Shown one piece after another: positions 34,911 through 43,098 of a DNA stretch of 64,000 nt (its first letter is position 1; each line of letters begins with the position of its first letter). Both the position numbers and the translations under genes were made by a program. The notes beneath the pieces were generated by a model. That model was given only the letters and a program-made list of their open reading frames with translations. It made no database searches and was not told the DNA's origin. Source of the DNA: CAVQZC01 sp963718315 (lineage in GTDB: Bacteria; Actinomycetota; Thermoleophilia; Gaiellales; JAICJC01); assembly GCA_963718315.1 (NCBI GenBank), contig CAVQZC010000013.1, positions 186,001 to 250,000 on the forward strand. The letters run 5' to 3'.

Positions 34911-35657
34911 CTACAGCAAGCGGGCGATTGCGAACACGCCGACCACCACGATCACGGCCCGCAGCACCCCCGGGGACAGCCGCCGGCCGAGATTCGCGCC
35001 GAGCTGTCCGCCCGTGATCGAGCCGATCGCCAGCAGGCCTGCGGCAGCCCACACGATGTGCGCCGAGAACACGAACACAACGGCGGCCATCAGGTTGACC
35101 AGGCCGGCCAGCACGTTCTTCAGGGCGTTGATGCGCTGCAGGTCGTCGTCCAGGCCGAGTCCCATGATGGCCAGCAGCAGGATGCCCTGAGCAGCTCCGA
35201 AGTAGCCGCCGTAGATCCCGGTGCAAAAGACGGCGGCCGGCACCCATCGCCCCCCATGATGGGAGGTCTCGGCCCGCGCGGCGATCCAGCGCGACAGCCG
35301 CGGGCCGATCACGACCAGCACCAGCGCCAGCGCGATGAAGAACGGCACGATCGCCTTGAACGCCGACGCGGGAAGCGCCAGCAGGGCGATCGCGCCGACC
35401 AGGCCGCCCAGCGTCGAGGCGATCCCCAGGCGCACCGCCCGCGGGCCCTGCCCCTCGAGCTCCCGCCGGTAGCCGACCGCACCGGAGACGGATCCAGGGA
35501 CGAGCCCCAGTGTGTTCGTCACGTTGGCCGTGACGGGTGCGTAGCCGAACGCGAGCAGCACCGGGAAGGTGATCAGGGTGCCGCTGCCGACAATGACGTT
35601 GATGGTGCCTGCGGCGAAGCCCGCTGCGATCAGGGCGGCCGCTTCCCCGGCGCTCAA
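34911..35657 (-). CDS. TauE/SafE-family anion permease
   Basis: 248 residues with about eight membrane segments and the family's repeated pattern (AGTINVIVGSGTLITFPVLLAFG near the N-terminus; GIYGGYFGAAQGILLL in the second half). These proteins export sulfite, sulfoacetate or related organosulfur anions. Start near 35657 in AEAAALIAAGF. No sulfur-metabolism gene adjoins it, though the cysO operon is elsewhere in the window. Confidence 0.88.
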   Translation of the reverse strand: MSAGEAAALIAAGFAAGTINVIVGSGTLITFPVLLAFGYAPVTANVTNTLGLVPGSVSGAVGYRRELEGQGPRAVRLGIASTLGGLVGAIALLALPASAFKAIVPFFIALALVLVVIGPRLSRWIAARAETSHHGGRWVPAAVFCTGIYGGYFGAAQGILLLAIMGLGLDDDLQRINALKNVLAGLVNLMAAVVFVFSAHIVWAAAGLLAIGSITGGQLGANLGRRLSPGVLRAVIVVVGVFAIARLL

Positions 35658-35784
35658 CCGGCGGGTTCCCGACAGTTCACCGGCAGATCGTACGCGCGGC
35701 GGTCACGGGCCGTTCCGGGAGCCGCTCGTAACCCGCCAGTCCCCCATTGTCCGCGAAGCTAGCAGCCGGTACGATCGTCGCACG

Positions 35785-36183
35785 ATGTTCGCTCGGAGTC
35801 TGATCACGCTCATCATCTCGGTCTGTGCGGTTACCGGCCTGTTGGCGCTGCCGTCACCAGGCGGTGCCGCGACACTGCCCATCCCCGGCGTCTACACGCT
35901 CCACTTCAAGTGGCACGGCAGCAGCAGCTACGCCAGGGCGAAGATCGCCCTGCGCGCCAACCACACCGGCTACGCCAAGAGTCAAGGCGTCCGTCGCGTT
36001 CCGATCACCTGGAGTCAGAGCGGTCGGCAGGTAACCTGGACTGGCACGTTCGGCAAGATCACTGCCACGTACGTCGCGCAGCGCACGGCGAAGGGGTTCG
36101 CGTCCAAGGCCGACCCGGGGCACATGTCGAACACGAAGCACCAGCACGGCGTCTGGTACGCGATCACCGTTGGCAGCGGTTAG
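35785..36183 (+). CDS. Small secreted hypothetical protein
   Basis: 132 residues with a Sec signal (residues 1-27, ending PGGAA). The mature domain is a compact beta-rich segment (GVYTLHFKWHGSSSYARAKIALR... QVTWTGTFGKITATYVAQRTAKG) of a type seen after signal peptides in other exported proteins; the final GVWYAITVGSG resembles the ending KGYWYFKITH of the beta-propeller protein near 56.6 kb in character only. I do not recognise a named family. Confidence 0.75.
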   Translation: MFARSLITLIISVCAVTGLLALPSPGGAATLPIPGVYTLHFKWHGSSSYARAKIALRANHTGYAKSQGVRRVPITWSQSGRQVTWTGTFGKITATYVAQRTAKGFASKADPGHMSNTKHQHGVWYAITVGSG

Positions 36184-36199
36184 CCAGGCGGCTGGCAAC
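36179..36199. terminator. Hairpin terminator between convergent genes
   Basis: GTT-(A)-GCCAG-GCGG-CTGGC-AAC is an eight-pair stem with one bulged base and a four-base loop. It includes the stop codon of the small secreted protein gene and ends three bases before the stop codon of the convergent phosphotransferase gene, so it could end both transcripts. Confidence 0.5.
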
Positions 36200-36201
36200 A
36201 C

Positions 36202-37107
36202 TCACGCGTCCTGACCGTCGCCGTCCCGGGCAAGCAGCCACTCGAGGTGCGCGGCGACGCTGGGATCGTCGGCCTGGCGGCCAAACTGCAGGCTCCAGGC
36301 AACGACCTGGAACGCCCGCGCGTCGACGCAGTGGTCGAGCAGGTCGCCGTCGTAGTCGTCTCCCCAGCGCTCGAGCGCAGCTTCGGCCGGCTCCGGGTCG
36401 ACACTGTCCTTCAGCACCCGGGCGCTCTTCACCAGACACGCGAGGTCCCATTCCACCGGCGCGCTGCAGCAGTCCTCCCAGTCGATCCAGACCGGGTCGG
36501 CACCTGACTGCAGCACGTTGCGCAGATGCGCGTCGCCGTGCAGCGGGCGGAACCCCCCGGAAGCGTCCTCCAACGTCGCCGTCAGCCGCTCGCCGATCGG
36601 CTCCAGCAGCTCGAGCTGGGAAAGCGTGAGGCGGCCCGCCTTCGCGTGCTCCTCGAGCAGGGAACGAGCCTCCGTCAGCGCGCCCAGCCGCGGCAGCGGC
36701 TCCGGGAATCCGACCAGCGCGTCGTGGCACGCGCGCAGCGCGGCGCCGGCGGCCGCCGGATCGGAGACGGGCTGGGCGTCGGGGATCGCCTCCCAGAAGC
36801 TGAGCGCGAGCCCGTCGTGCTGGTGAGGCCCGGGCGCCAGCAGGCCCGACGGCTGCACCGCCGGGGCGCCGACCCCGGCCAGGTGGCGCGCGACCTGCAG
36901 CTCACGGCGCAGCCAGGCGGTGCCCGGGCGTGCCTCCCCGGTCTTCGTCGAGACGCGTGCAATGACGGGCGCCGGCCGCAGCTCGACCAGCACGTTGCTG
37001 CCGTCATGGAGCACCGCGGGGTCGTCGCAGTCGAGGCCGTGCGCGGCGGCGACCGCCAGGGCGGCGGCCACCGCACGCTCGCTCCGTGATACCTGCTGGA
37101 CGCCCAT
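36202..37107 (-). CDS. APH-family phosphotransferase
   Basis: 301-residue kinase-like enzyme of the aminoglycoside phosphotransferase/choline kinase fold. The catalytic loop HGDAHLRN and the metal-binding DWEDC are present, with a small N-terminal lobe (SNVLVELRPAPVIARVST). Such proteins phosphorylate small molecules or are of unknown target; nothing points to drug resistance here. It is divergent from the DsbA-like gene with a 78-base gap. Confidence 0.85.
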   Translation of the reverse strand: MGVQQVSRSERAVAAALAVAAAHGLDCDDPAVLHDGSNVLVELRPAPVIARVSTKTGEARPGTAWLRRELQVARHLAGVGAPAVQPSGLLAPGPHQHDGLALSFWEAIPDAQPVSDPAAAGAALRACHDALVGFPEPLPRLGALTEARSLLEEHAKAGRLTLSQLELLEPIGERLTATLEDASGGFRPLHGDAHLRNVLQSGADPVWIDWEDCCSAPVEWDLACLVKSARVLKDSVDPEPAEAALERWGDDYDGDLLDHCVDARAFQVVAWSLQFGRQADDPSVAAHLEWLLARDGDGQDA

Positions 37108-37185
37108 CCGGGCATCATGCCTGGCCTCGAAAATCCGGTGCTACGCTCAGGAAAGCTTCGCCAATCAAGTATTCGGGAGACTGCC

Positions 37186-38130
37186 GTGCCCAAGACGATC
37201 TCAACCACGCTTTACACCGACGCCGGGTGCCCCTGGGCGTACTCCGCGAACCCCGCCCTGCGGGTGCTCGAGTGGCGCTACGGGTCGCAGCTCGACTGGC
37301 GTCTGGTCATGATCGGCCTCACCGAGAGCGCCGATCAGTACGTCGCGCGCGGCTACACACCGCTTCGTGCGGCACACGGCCAGACCCGGTTCCGCCGCTT
37401 CGGCATGCCCTTCTCGCCCCACCCCAAGGCGCGCGTGTCGGCGACGGCACCCGGCTGCCGGGCGGTGGTCGCGGCCCGGCTGCTGAAGCCGGGGAGTGAG
37501 TGGGACGCCCTCCGGGCGCTGCAGTTGGCCCAGTTCACGACGCTGCTGGTGCTCGACGACGAGGAGCACGTCAGCCGCGTCGTCGCGGCCGCGACCGGCC
37601 TGGATGCGACGCAGGTGCTGACGGCACTCGACTCGGACGAGGTGGTCGAGGCGTACCAGCGCGACAAGGCCGAGACGCGGAGCGCCGCCGGCACGCCGGC
37701 CGAAGCACAGGGCAAGACCGCTCAGAGCGACGGCCCGGTCCGCTACACCGCGCCGTCGGTGGTGTTCGAGCGCGACGGCACGCGGCTGGTTGCCGGAGGC
37801 TGGCAGACCATCGACGCCTACGACGTGCTGGTGGCGAACCTCGACCCGACGCTCGAGCGCCGCGAGCCGCCCTCAGATCCAGGTGAGCTGCTGTCGGTGT
37901 TCCCGTCCGGCCTGACCACCCAGGAGGTCACCCAGCTGGTGACGGAGCCGAACGACGCACTCGACCGGCCGGCGACCGAGCGGGCCCTGCTCGAGCTGGT
38001 CGCCGAGGGCCGAGCCGTGCGGATCGGTCTGGGCGACGACGCCCTGTGGGCGGCGCCCGGCGGGTCGGAGCAGATCGAAGCCGCGCTGCAGGAGGCGCAC
38101 ACGCTCGCCGAGGACGCGCTGAGCGCCTAG
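37186..38130 (+). CDS. DsbA/FrnE-type thioredoxin-fold protein with C-terminal extension
   Basis: 314 residues. Residues 1-215 form the DsbA-family fold with GCPWAYS at the active site: only one Cys, so it matches the FrnE/HCCA-isomerase style rather than an oxidising DsbA. A C-terminal region (about 225-314) is helical, with a winged-helix-like end (LLELVAEGRAVRI). GTG 37186 is preceded by CGGGAGA. No signal peptide, so cytoplasmic. The 3' end overlaps the convergent MFS gene by four bases. Function unknown; relatives act on glutathione- or mycothiol-linked substrates. Confidence 0.82.
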   Translation: MPKTISTTLYTDAGCPWAYSANPALRVLEWRYGSQLDWRLVMIGLTESADQYVARGYTPLRAAHGQTRFRRFGMPFSPHPKARVSATAPGCRAVVAARLLKPGSEWDALRALQLAQFTTLLVLDDEEHVSRVVAAATGLDATQVLTALDSDEVVEAYQRDKAETRSAAGTPAEAQGKTAQSDGPVRYTAPSVVFERDGTRLVAGGWQTIDAYDVLVANLDPTLERREPPSDPGELLSVFPSGLTTQEVTQLVTEPNDALDRPATERALLELVAEGRAVRIGLGDDALWAAPGGSEQIEAALQEAHTLAEDALSA

Positions 38131-39716
38131 CGGCCGCGGGAGGCGACGGGGGCGGCGGGCACCTGCTCTTCGGACGTGCTCGGCGGCGGCACCGGTGCTG
38201 TGTGAGCGCCACTGCGCAGCGGCACCTCCTTCAGGAACAGCGTCAGCACGAACCCGGCGAAGGCGACCGGGACAGCAGCCAGGAAGACGGCGTCGATCGA
38301 CTTCGAGAACGCTTCGATCACGCCGATGCGAATCTCGGGCGGCAGGTGCAGGATCACCTCGGGGCTGCTCTTCAGGCTGGAGGGCGACACGCCGTTGCCC
38401 AGCCCGCCCGGGAACTGATCGCGCAGGTTGACCGCCAGCCGGTTGGAGAGCACCGCGCCGAATGCGGCAACGCCGAACGCACCGCCCATCGAGCGGACGA
38501 ACGAGGCGGCGCCGGTCGCGGTGCCCATGTCGCGCGGCTCGACCGAGTTCTGGACGGCCAGGATCAGCACCTGCATGGTGGAGCCGAGGCCGGCGCCGAG
38601 CAGCACCATGTAGGCCGACGACGTCAGCTGGCTGGTGGTCGGGCCCATCGTGTACAGCAGGTAGCTGGCGACGGTCATCGCCAGCATTCCGCACACCGGG
38701 AACACCTTGTAGCGGCCGGTGCGGCTGATCACCTGGCCGGAGAACACCGACATCAGGATGATCCCGGCCATCAACGGCAGCAGGAGCAGCCCGGCGTTGG
38801 TGGCGCTGCGGCCGTTCACGACCTGCAGGAACAGCGGCAGGTAGATGATGCAGCCGAACATCGAGAAGCCGACGATCAGCATCGTCGCGGCGCTGACGCT
38901 GAAGGTCCGCTGCTTGAACAGGCGCAGCGGCAGCACCGGCTCCGGCGCGCGTAGCTCGACCCGGATGAAGATCGCGCCCAGCACCAGGCCGGCCACCAGC
39001 AGCGCGAGGATCGTGCCCGAGCCCCAGGCGTACTGGGTGCCGCCCCACGTCACTGCCAGCAGCAGGCTGGTGACCGAGCCGACCAGCAGCGCAGTCCCCA
39101 GGTAGTCGAGGCGATGCTCGATGCGGCGGCGGGGCAGGTCGAGGACGACGCTGGTCACGACGAGTGCGGCAATGCCCAGCGGGATGTTGATGTAGAAGAC
39201 CCACCGCCAGGACAGGTTGTCGACGAAGAATCCGCCGGCCAGCGGGCCGATCACGCTGGCCAGGCCGAACACGGCGCCCATGTAGCCCTGGTAGCGGCCG
39301 CGCTCGCGGGGCGGGACGATGTCGCCGATGATCGTCATCGCCAGGGTCATCAGACCGCCGGCGCCCAGGCCCTGGATGAAGCGGGTGCCGATCAGCTCGT
39401 TCATGTTCTGCGAGGCGCCCGCCAGCGCCGAGCCGATCAGGAAGATCACGATCGCGGCCTGGAACACGTACTTGCGGCCGTAGAGGTCGCTGATCTTGCC
39501 GTACAGCGGCGTGCTGACGGTCGATGCCAGCAGGTAGGCGGTCACCACCCAGGACAGGTGGTTCAGCCCGCCGAGGTCGCCGACGATGGTCGGCAGCGCG
39601 GTCGCCACGATCGTCTGATCGAGCGCGGCCAGCAGCATGCCCAGCATGAGACCGCCGAGGATGACCAGGATCTGGCGGTGGGTGTAGACCTTCTGATCCG
39701 GCGCCGACGCGCTCAC
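38127..39716 (-). CDS. DHA2 (EmrB/QacA) drug exporter
   Basis: 529-residue major facilitator with 14 membrane segments. The antiporter motif and first helices read LAALDQTIVATALPTIVGDLGG, as in multidrug exporters of the DHA2 family. The long C-terminal tail is Pro/Ser-rich. It overlaps the MarR regulator gene upstream by four bases; the two form an operon whose promoter region carries the MarR palindrome at 40226-40240, so induction by a drug or phenolic compound is likely. Confidence 0.93.
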   Translation of the reverse strand: MSASAPDQKVYTHRQILVILGGLMLGMLLAALDQTIVATALPTIVGDLGGLNHLSWVVTAYLLASTVSTPLYGKISDLYGRKYVFQAAIVIFLIGSALAGASQNMNELIGTRFIQGLGAGGLMTLAMTIIGDIVPPRERGRYQGYMGAVFGLASVIGPLAGGFFVDNLSWRWVFYINIPLGIAALVVTSVVLDLPRRRIEHRLDYLGTALLVGSVTSLLLAVTWGGTQYAWGSGTILALLVAGLVLGAIFIRVELRAPEPVLPLRLFKQRTFSVSAATMLIVGFSMFGCIIYLPLFLQVVNGRSATNAGLLLLPLMAGIILMSVFSGQVISRTGRYKVFPVCGMLAMTVASYLLYTMGPTTSQLTSSAYMVLLGAGLGSTMQVLILAVQNSVEPRDMGTATGAASFVRSMGGAFGVAAFGAVLSNRLAVNLRDQFPGGLGNGVSPSSLKSSPEVILHLPPEIRIGVIEAFSKSIDAVFLAAVPVAFAGFVLTLFLKEVPLRSGAHTAPVPPPSTSEEQVPAAPVASRGR

Positions 39717-40204
39717 GCCGCACCCCCCGGCCCGTTCAGCATCCGCTGCGAGAACCGCTCCAGCAGGTCGGCGAATCGCCTCCGGTCCTCCGGCGGCCAG
39801 TCCGCGGTCAGCTCCCCGATCGCCCGCGAGCGCTCGCGCCGCATCAGTCCCAGCGTCCGCTTCCCGGCGATGGCTATGGACAGCATCGCGGCCCGCCGGT
39901 CGTCAGGATCGCCGGTGCGCTCCACCAGCCCGGCGCTCTCCAGCTGCTGCGCCTTGCGGCTGACGGTGGAGATGTCGAGGCCCATCTGCTCGGCCAGGTC
40001 GCTGACGCGGATCGACCCGGCGTGGGCCACCTTGCCCAGCATCACGAAGCCGGTGCGGTCGAGGTCGACGCCGGCGGTGGCTGCCAGCCTGGCATGGAAG
40101 CGCCCGGTGTGCCCGGCGCGAAAGACGTTCGCGAGCCCCTCGCCGATGCGCTCCAGGTCATCATCCACGGTGACCTGCTTCCCCTGCGGTTCCACCTGTG
40201 CCAC
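39713..40204 (-). CDS. MarR-family transcriptional repressor
   Basis: Winged-helix repressor, about 163 residues. The DNA-binding part includes IRVSDLAEQMGLDISTVSRKAQQLESAGLVERTGDPDDRRA, standard for MarR. The start is uncertain: GTG 40204 or GTG 40195 are the best; the open frame extends to 40405 but would cover the operator and the cupin gene region. It should repress itself and the overlapping DHA2 exporter. Confidence 0.9.
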   Translation of the reverse strand: MAQVEPQGKQVTVDDDLERIGEGLANVFRAGHTGRFHARLAATAGVDLDRTGFVMLGKVAHAGSIRVSDLAEQMGLDISTVSRKAQQLESAGLVERTGDPDDRRAAMLSIAIAGKRTLGLMRRERSRAIGELTADWPPEDRRRFADLLERFSQRMLNGPGGAA

Positions 40205-40225
40205 CGGCTCACCGTAGCGTAGTTG

Positions 40226-40240
40226 CTTGCACCATGCAAG
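40226..40240. promoter_or_regulatory. Probable MarR operator
   Basis: CTTGCA-CCA-TGCAAG, an exact six-base inverted repeat with a three-base centre, lies in the 82-base gap between the divergent marR and cupin genes, 21 bases before the marR start. It has the size and symmetry of MarR sites, and the TTGC...GCAA core is common to several MarR proteins. It could control both divergent genes. Confidence 0.65.
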
Positions 40241-40286
40241 TGATTGTCCAGGCATACTCTCCCGACGCGAACCGAAGGGATCTCGA

Positions 40287-40649
40287 ATGACCTCAGACAC
40301 GACGATCGCCGTCCTCGACCTCGAAGACATGCGCCGCGGCCCCACTGCCTGGCTGTTCCAGGGCGAGCACGTCGGGTCAGGCGTATCGATGTTCATCGTC
40401 CGCACTCCGCCGGGCGGGCTCGTCGAGCTTCACACCCACCCCTATCCGGAGACGTTCCTGCTCCTCCAGGGCCGCGGGCGATGGACCGCGGGCGAGGAGG
40501 TACGCGAGCTGCACCCGGAGCAGATGCTGGTCGTCCCACCGGAAACGCTTCACGGCTTCCGCAACATCGGTGACGAGCCGCTGCTGGTCGTCTCGGTTCA
40601 CGAAGCGCCGGCGATTGTCCAGCACTTCACCGACCGCGAGCCGGCGTAG
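40287..40649 (+). CDS. Small cupin-domain protein
   Basis: 120-residue single beta-barrel cupin. Metal-site motifs: ELHTHPYPETFLLLQGRG (His, His, Glu) and the later PPETLHGFRN (His), so a metal-dependent enzyme or sensor is likely. ATG 40287 is preceded by GAAGGGA. Divergent from the MarR-exporter operon with the palindrome between them; it may be controlled by the same repressor. Substrate unknown. Confidence 0.85.
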   Translation: MTSDTTIAVLDLEDMRRGPTAWLFQGEHVGSGVSMFIVRTPPGGLVELHTHPYPETFLLLQGRGRWTAGEEVRELHPEQMLVVPPETLHGFRNIGDEPLLVVSVHEAPAIVQHFTDREPA

Positions 40650-40656
40650 TCGAGAG

Positions 40657-40670
40657 CCGGTTGATACCGG
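40657..40670. terminator. Short hairpin between convergent genes
   Basis: CCGGT-TGAT-ACCGG, a five-pair stem with a four-base loop, lies in the 36-base gap between the convergent cupin and glycine-rich protein genes. Short and without a T-run, so weak evidence. Confidence 0.35.
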
Positions 40671-40685
40671 TCGGCACGATCGACA

Positions 40686-41750
40686 TCAGTTCACAATGAA
40701 CCAGCCGATCTTGATCTTCTGCGTCACCGCCTGGTTGAGGAAGATCGTGAACGTCGCGCCGGCCGCGTCCTGTTTCACGCCCTGCACCTGGACGCCGGCG
40801 AAGTTGCCCTGAATGGTCGCCAACACCAGGCTGGATCCCGTTAGCACCCGACCGAGCACCGTCACCTTGATCGAGTCCTTCGGCGACGCGATGCTGCCCT
40901 TCACGGTCGCCACGCCGGCTCGATCGGATTGGATCGCGCCCCTGGCGTCGAGCGCGACCGTATTCGGCGCTCGCGCGATCACAGCACTGTTGCCGCTGAA
41001 CCCTGCGTCCGCGTACACGGCAACTCCGCCTGGGTCGGAGCACCGACCGGCGATGCCGAAACCGGCGCCGGTGTGCTCGCCGTAGACACCGCTCACGCCG
41101 GCAGCGGTGCCCGTACCGGACACGCCATTGCCCGCCGGCGCAGAGCCGTGCACACCGTCACCTGCCGAACCACCCACCCCCGACACTCCGTTGCCGACCG
41201 CCGCCTCGCCATGCACGCCATCGGCCGTCGAACCGAATGAGTCGTAGGCGTAGCCTGAGACGCCGGCTCCCACATCCGCCTGGCCCAGCACGCCTGGCCC
41301 TGGCCCGTTGGACCATCCCCAGACCCCGGCCCCGCCACCGGCTCCGGCGCCGTGCACGCCGTGCCCGCCCTGGGACGCCCCGTAGACGGCCATTCCGTCG
41401 CCATTGTTAAGCGCCTGAACAGTGGGGTAGTCGGGGCCGGATGTGCTCTCGGCCGAAACCCCGTGGCCCCCGTTCACTGTCGCGACTAGACCGTGGGTGT
41501 ACCCAGGGCTGGGATCGTAGATAGTCCCCCCGGTCACCACAAAGGCGCTGTTGATCTCGGCAGTGCCGGTATTGATCGCCACGAATCGCGCATCAGTGGT
41601 GTCGGCCTTCGCGCTTGCAGGCGCCGCCAGGACCCCCCCAACCGCGCCAGCCGCCCCCGCAGCCCCCAGCTTCAATACGTCCGCACGAGACCGCCGCTCC
41701 GCGTTGCCAGTCGGTGCAACATGATCCTCGCGATTCGTCGAATCGCCCAT
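40686..41750 (-). CDS. Exported glycine-rich repeat protein, probable Tat substrate
   Basis: 354 residues. The N-terminus has a twin-arginine stretch (RRSRADVLKLG) followed by a hydrophobic Ala/Gly region and a small-residue site (APASAKA), a likely Tat signal. The middle (about 95-245) is built from short repeats of the form GxGVxGxG and DGVHG, interspersed with Ser and Ala, expected to make a beta-helix or fibre. The C-terminal 80 residues are a different compact beta domain (VTVLGRVLTGSSLVLATIQG... QKIKIGWFIVN). ATG 41750 has GAGGGG upstream. Similar proteins occur in Actinobacteria and Chloroflexi without known role. Confidence 0.78.
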   Translation of the reverse strand: MGDSTNREDHVAPTGNAERRSRADVLKLGAAGAAGAVGGVLAAPASAKADTTDARFVAINTGTAEINSAFVVTGGTIYDPSPGYTHGLVATVNGGHGVSAESTSGPDYPTVQALNNGDGMAVYGASQGGHGVHGAGAGGGAGVWGWSNGPGPGVLGQADVGAGVSGYAYDSFGSTADGVHGEAAVGNGVSGVGGSAGDGVHGSAPAGNGVSGTGTAAGVSGVYGEHTGAGFGIAGRCSDPGGVAVYADAGFSGNSAVIARAPNTVALDARGAIQSDRAGVATVKGSIASPKDSIKVTVLGRVLTGSSLVLATIQGNFAGVQVQGVKQDAAGATFTIFLNQAVTQKIKIGWFIVN

Positions 41751-41865
41751 CACACACCCCTCTCATCCCGTGGACTCGGCCCGAGGGAGCTCCCCGCACC
41801 CCACGCCATCCTCCCACACCGCGCACACCTGCGGAGCGAGCCGGCCAAACCACCTGCGGTTTCAG

Positions 41866-42279
41866 CTAGTTCTTGCCCTCGTCGTAGCGAGGCAGGCCGT
41901 CGTCGGGGATCGGCTCCCATGGTGCGGCATAGGCGACGAATTGCCGCCACTGCGGCCGAATGCCCGGGTCGCCGTCGAACGCCCCCAGCCGCACCGACCA
42001 CACGCTGCCGTCAGCGCTCCGCGAGAACAGCGCGGAGCCGCACTGGCCGCAGTACAGCTTCGCGAACCCCTGGGGAGGCTCGTATGTGCCCAGGACCTCC
42101 TCGCCCGTGAGGATCTGCAGGGTGCCGGGTGCGAGGCGCGCCTGGGCGCTGGCGGCCGTTCCGGTGCGCCGCTGGCACCGCGTGCAGTGGCAGTAGCTGG
42201 CCGAGACCGGCGGCGCGGTCACCACGAAGGCGACTGTCCCACACAGGCAACGGCCCCTGAGCGGTTCGAAATCGGGCAT
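41866..42279 (-). CDS. GFA/CENP-V-family zinc protein
   Basis: 137-residue protein of the glutathione-dependent formaldehyde-activating family fold. All seven zinc cysteines are in place: CLCG near the N-terminus, CHCTRC and CGQC. Despite the family name most members have no proven activity with formaldehyde or glutathione, and actinobacteria usually lack glutathione. Single gene, ten bases from the ABC operon end but the same strand, so it could be its last gene. Confidence 0.88.
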   Translation of the reverse strand: MPDFEPLRGRCLCGTVAFVVTAPPVSASYCHCTRCQRRTGTAASAQARLAPGTLQILTGEEVLGTYEPPQGFAKLYCGQCGSALFSRSADGSVWSVRLGAFDGDPGIRPQWRQFVAYAAPWEPIPDDGLPRYDEGKN

Positions 42280-42288
42280 GCCGAGAGA

Positions 42289-43098
42289 CTAGCCCGGCGC
42301 CGTTCGCATCCGCCGCCGCACCGGCTTCCAGCCCGGCCCCGGCACGCTCGCCCGCAGGATCTTCGTGTACTCCTGCTGGGGATTGTCGAGCACGTCCGCG
42401 GTGGGGCCGCTCTCGACCACCTGCCCGCGGTTCATCACGATCGTCTCGTGTGCGAGCTGACGCACGACGGCCAGGTCGTGGCTGATCAGCAGGTACGAGA
42501 CACCGGTGCGGTCGTGGATGTCGGCCAGCAGGTTGAGCACCTGCGCCTGGATCGAGACGTCGAGGGCCGCCACCGACTCGTCGAGGATCAGCAGCCGGGG
42601 CTCTGCCGCCAGGGCCCGGGCGATCGCCACCCGCTGGCGCTGACCGCCCGAGAGCGCGCGCGGCAGCGCGCGCACCTGACGCTCGTCGAGGCCGACCAGC
42701 CCGGACAGCTCCGCCACTCGCTCCCGCCGCTCGCCGGCATTCCCTCCGTGGTGTAGCCGAACCACCTCGTCGATCGAGGCGGCCGCGGTCTGCCGCGGAT
42801 CGAGGCTGGAGTACGGGTCCTGGAACACGATCTGCACCTCGCGGCCGCGGGCGCGCCGCTCGCTCGTCTTCCGGGCGGGCAACGAGCGGTCACGGCCGCA
42901 GGCGCGGATGGTGCCGGCGGTCGGCCGCTCCAGCCCGACGACCATCCTGGCGATCGTGGTCTTGCCCGACCCCGACTCCCCCACCACCGCCAGCGAGCCG
43001 CCCTCGGGGATCTGGAACGAGACGTCGTCCACTGCCACCAGCTCGCCGAACTCCTTGCGCAGGCCAACGACCTCGAGAACCGGATCTGTCTCAGGCAT
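42289..43098 (-). CDS. Oligopeptide-type ABC importer ATPase (OppF/DppF-like)
   Basis: 269-residue ATP-binding subunit. Walker A GESGSGKTT, signature LSGGQRQRVAIARAL and Walker B LLILDESVAALD are all present; Q-loop in VFQDPYSSLDPRQ. ATG 43098 overlaps the end of the OppD-like gene by eight bases. The C-terminus is shorter than in many OppF and lacks the Cys-rich oligopeptide tail. Last ABC gene of the six-gene import operon. Confidence 0.92.
   Translation of the reverse strand: MPETDPVLEVVGLRKEFGELVAVDDVSFQIPEGGSLAVVGESGSGKTTIARMVVGLERPTAGTIRACGRDRSLPARKTSERRARGREVQIVFQDPYSSLDPRQTAAASIDEVVRLHHGGNAGERRERVAELSGLVGLDERQVRALPRALSGGQRQRVAIARALAAEPRLLILDESVAALDVSIQAQVLNLLADIHDRTGVSYLLISHDLAVVRQLAHETIVMNRGQVVESGPTADVLDNPQQEYTKILRASVPGPGWKPVRRRMRTAPG

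Noticed and set aside
36202..37107. Aminoglycoside resistance gene
   Set aside because: The APH fold is shared by many non-resistance kinases; nothing in the sequence or context shows a drug target.
40900..41500. DNA tandem repeat or CRISPR-like array in the glycine-rich gene
   Set aside because: The repetition is at the protein level (GxGV motifs) with variable codons and spacing; no constant repeat and spacer units.
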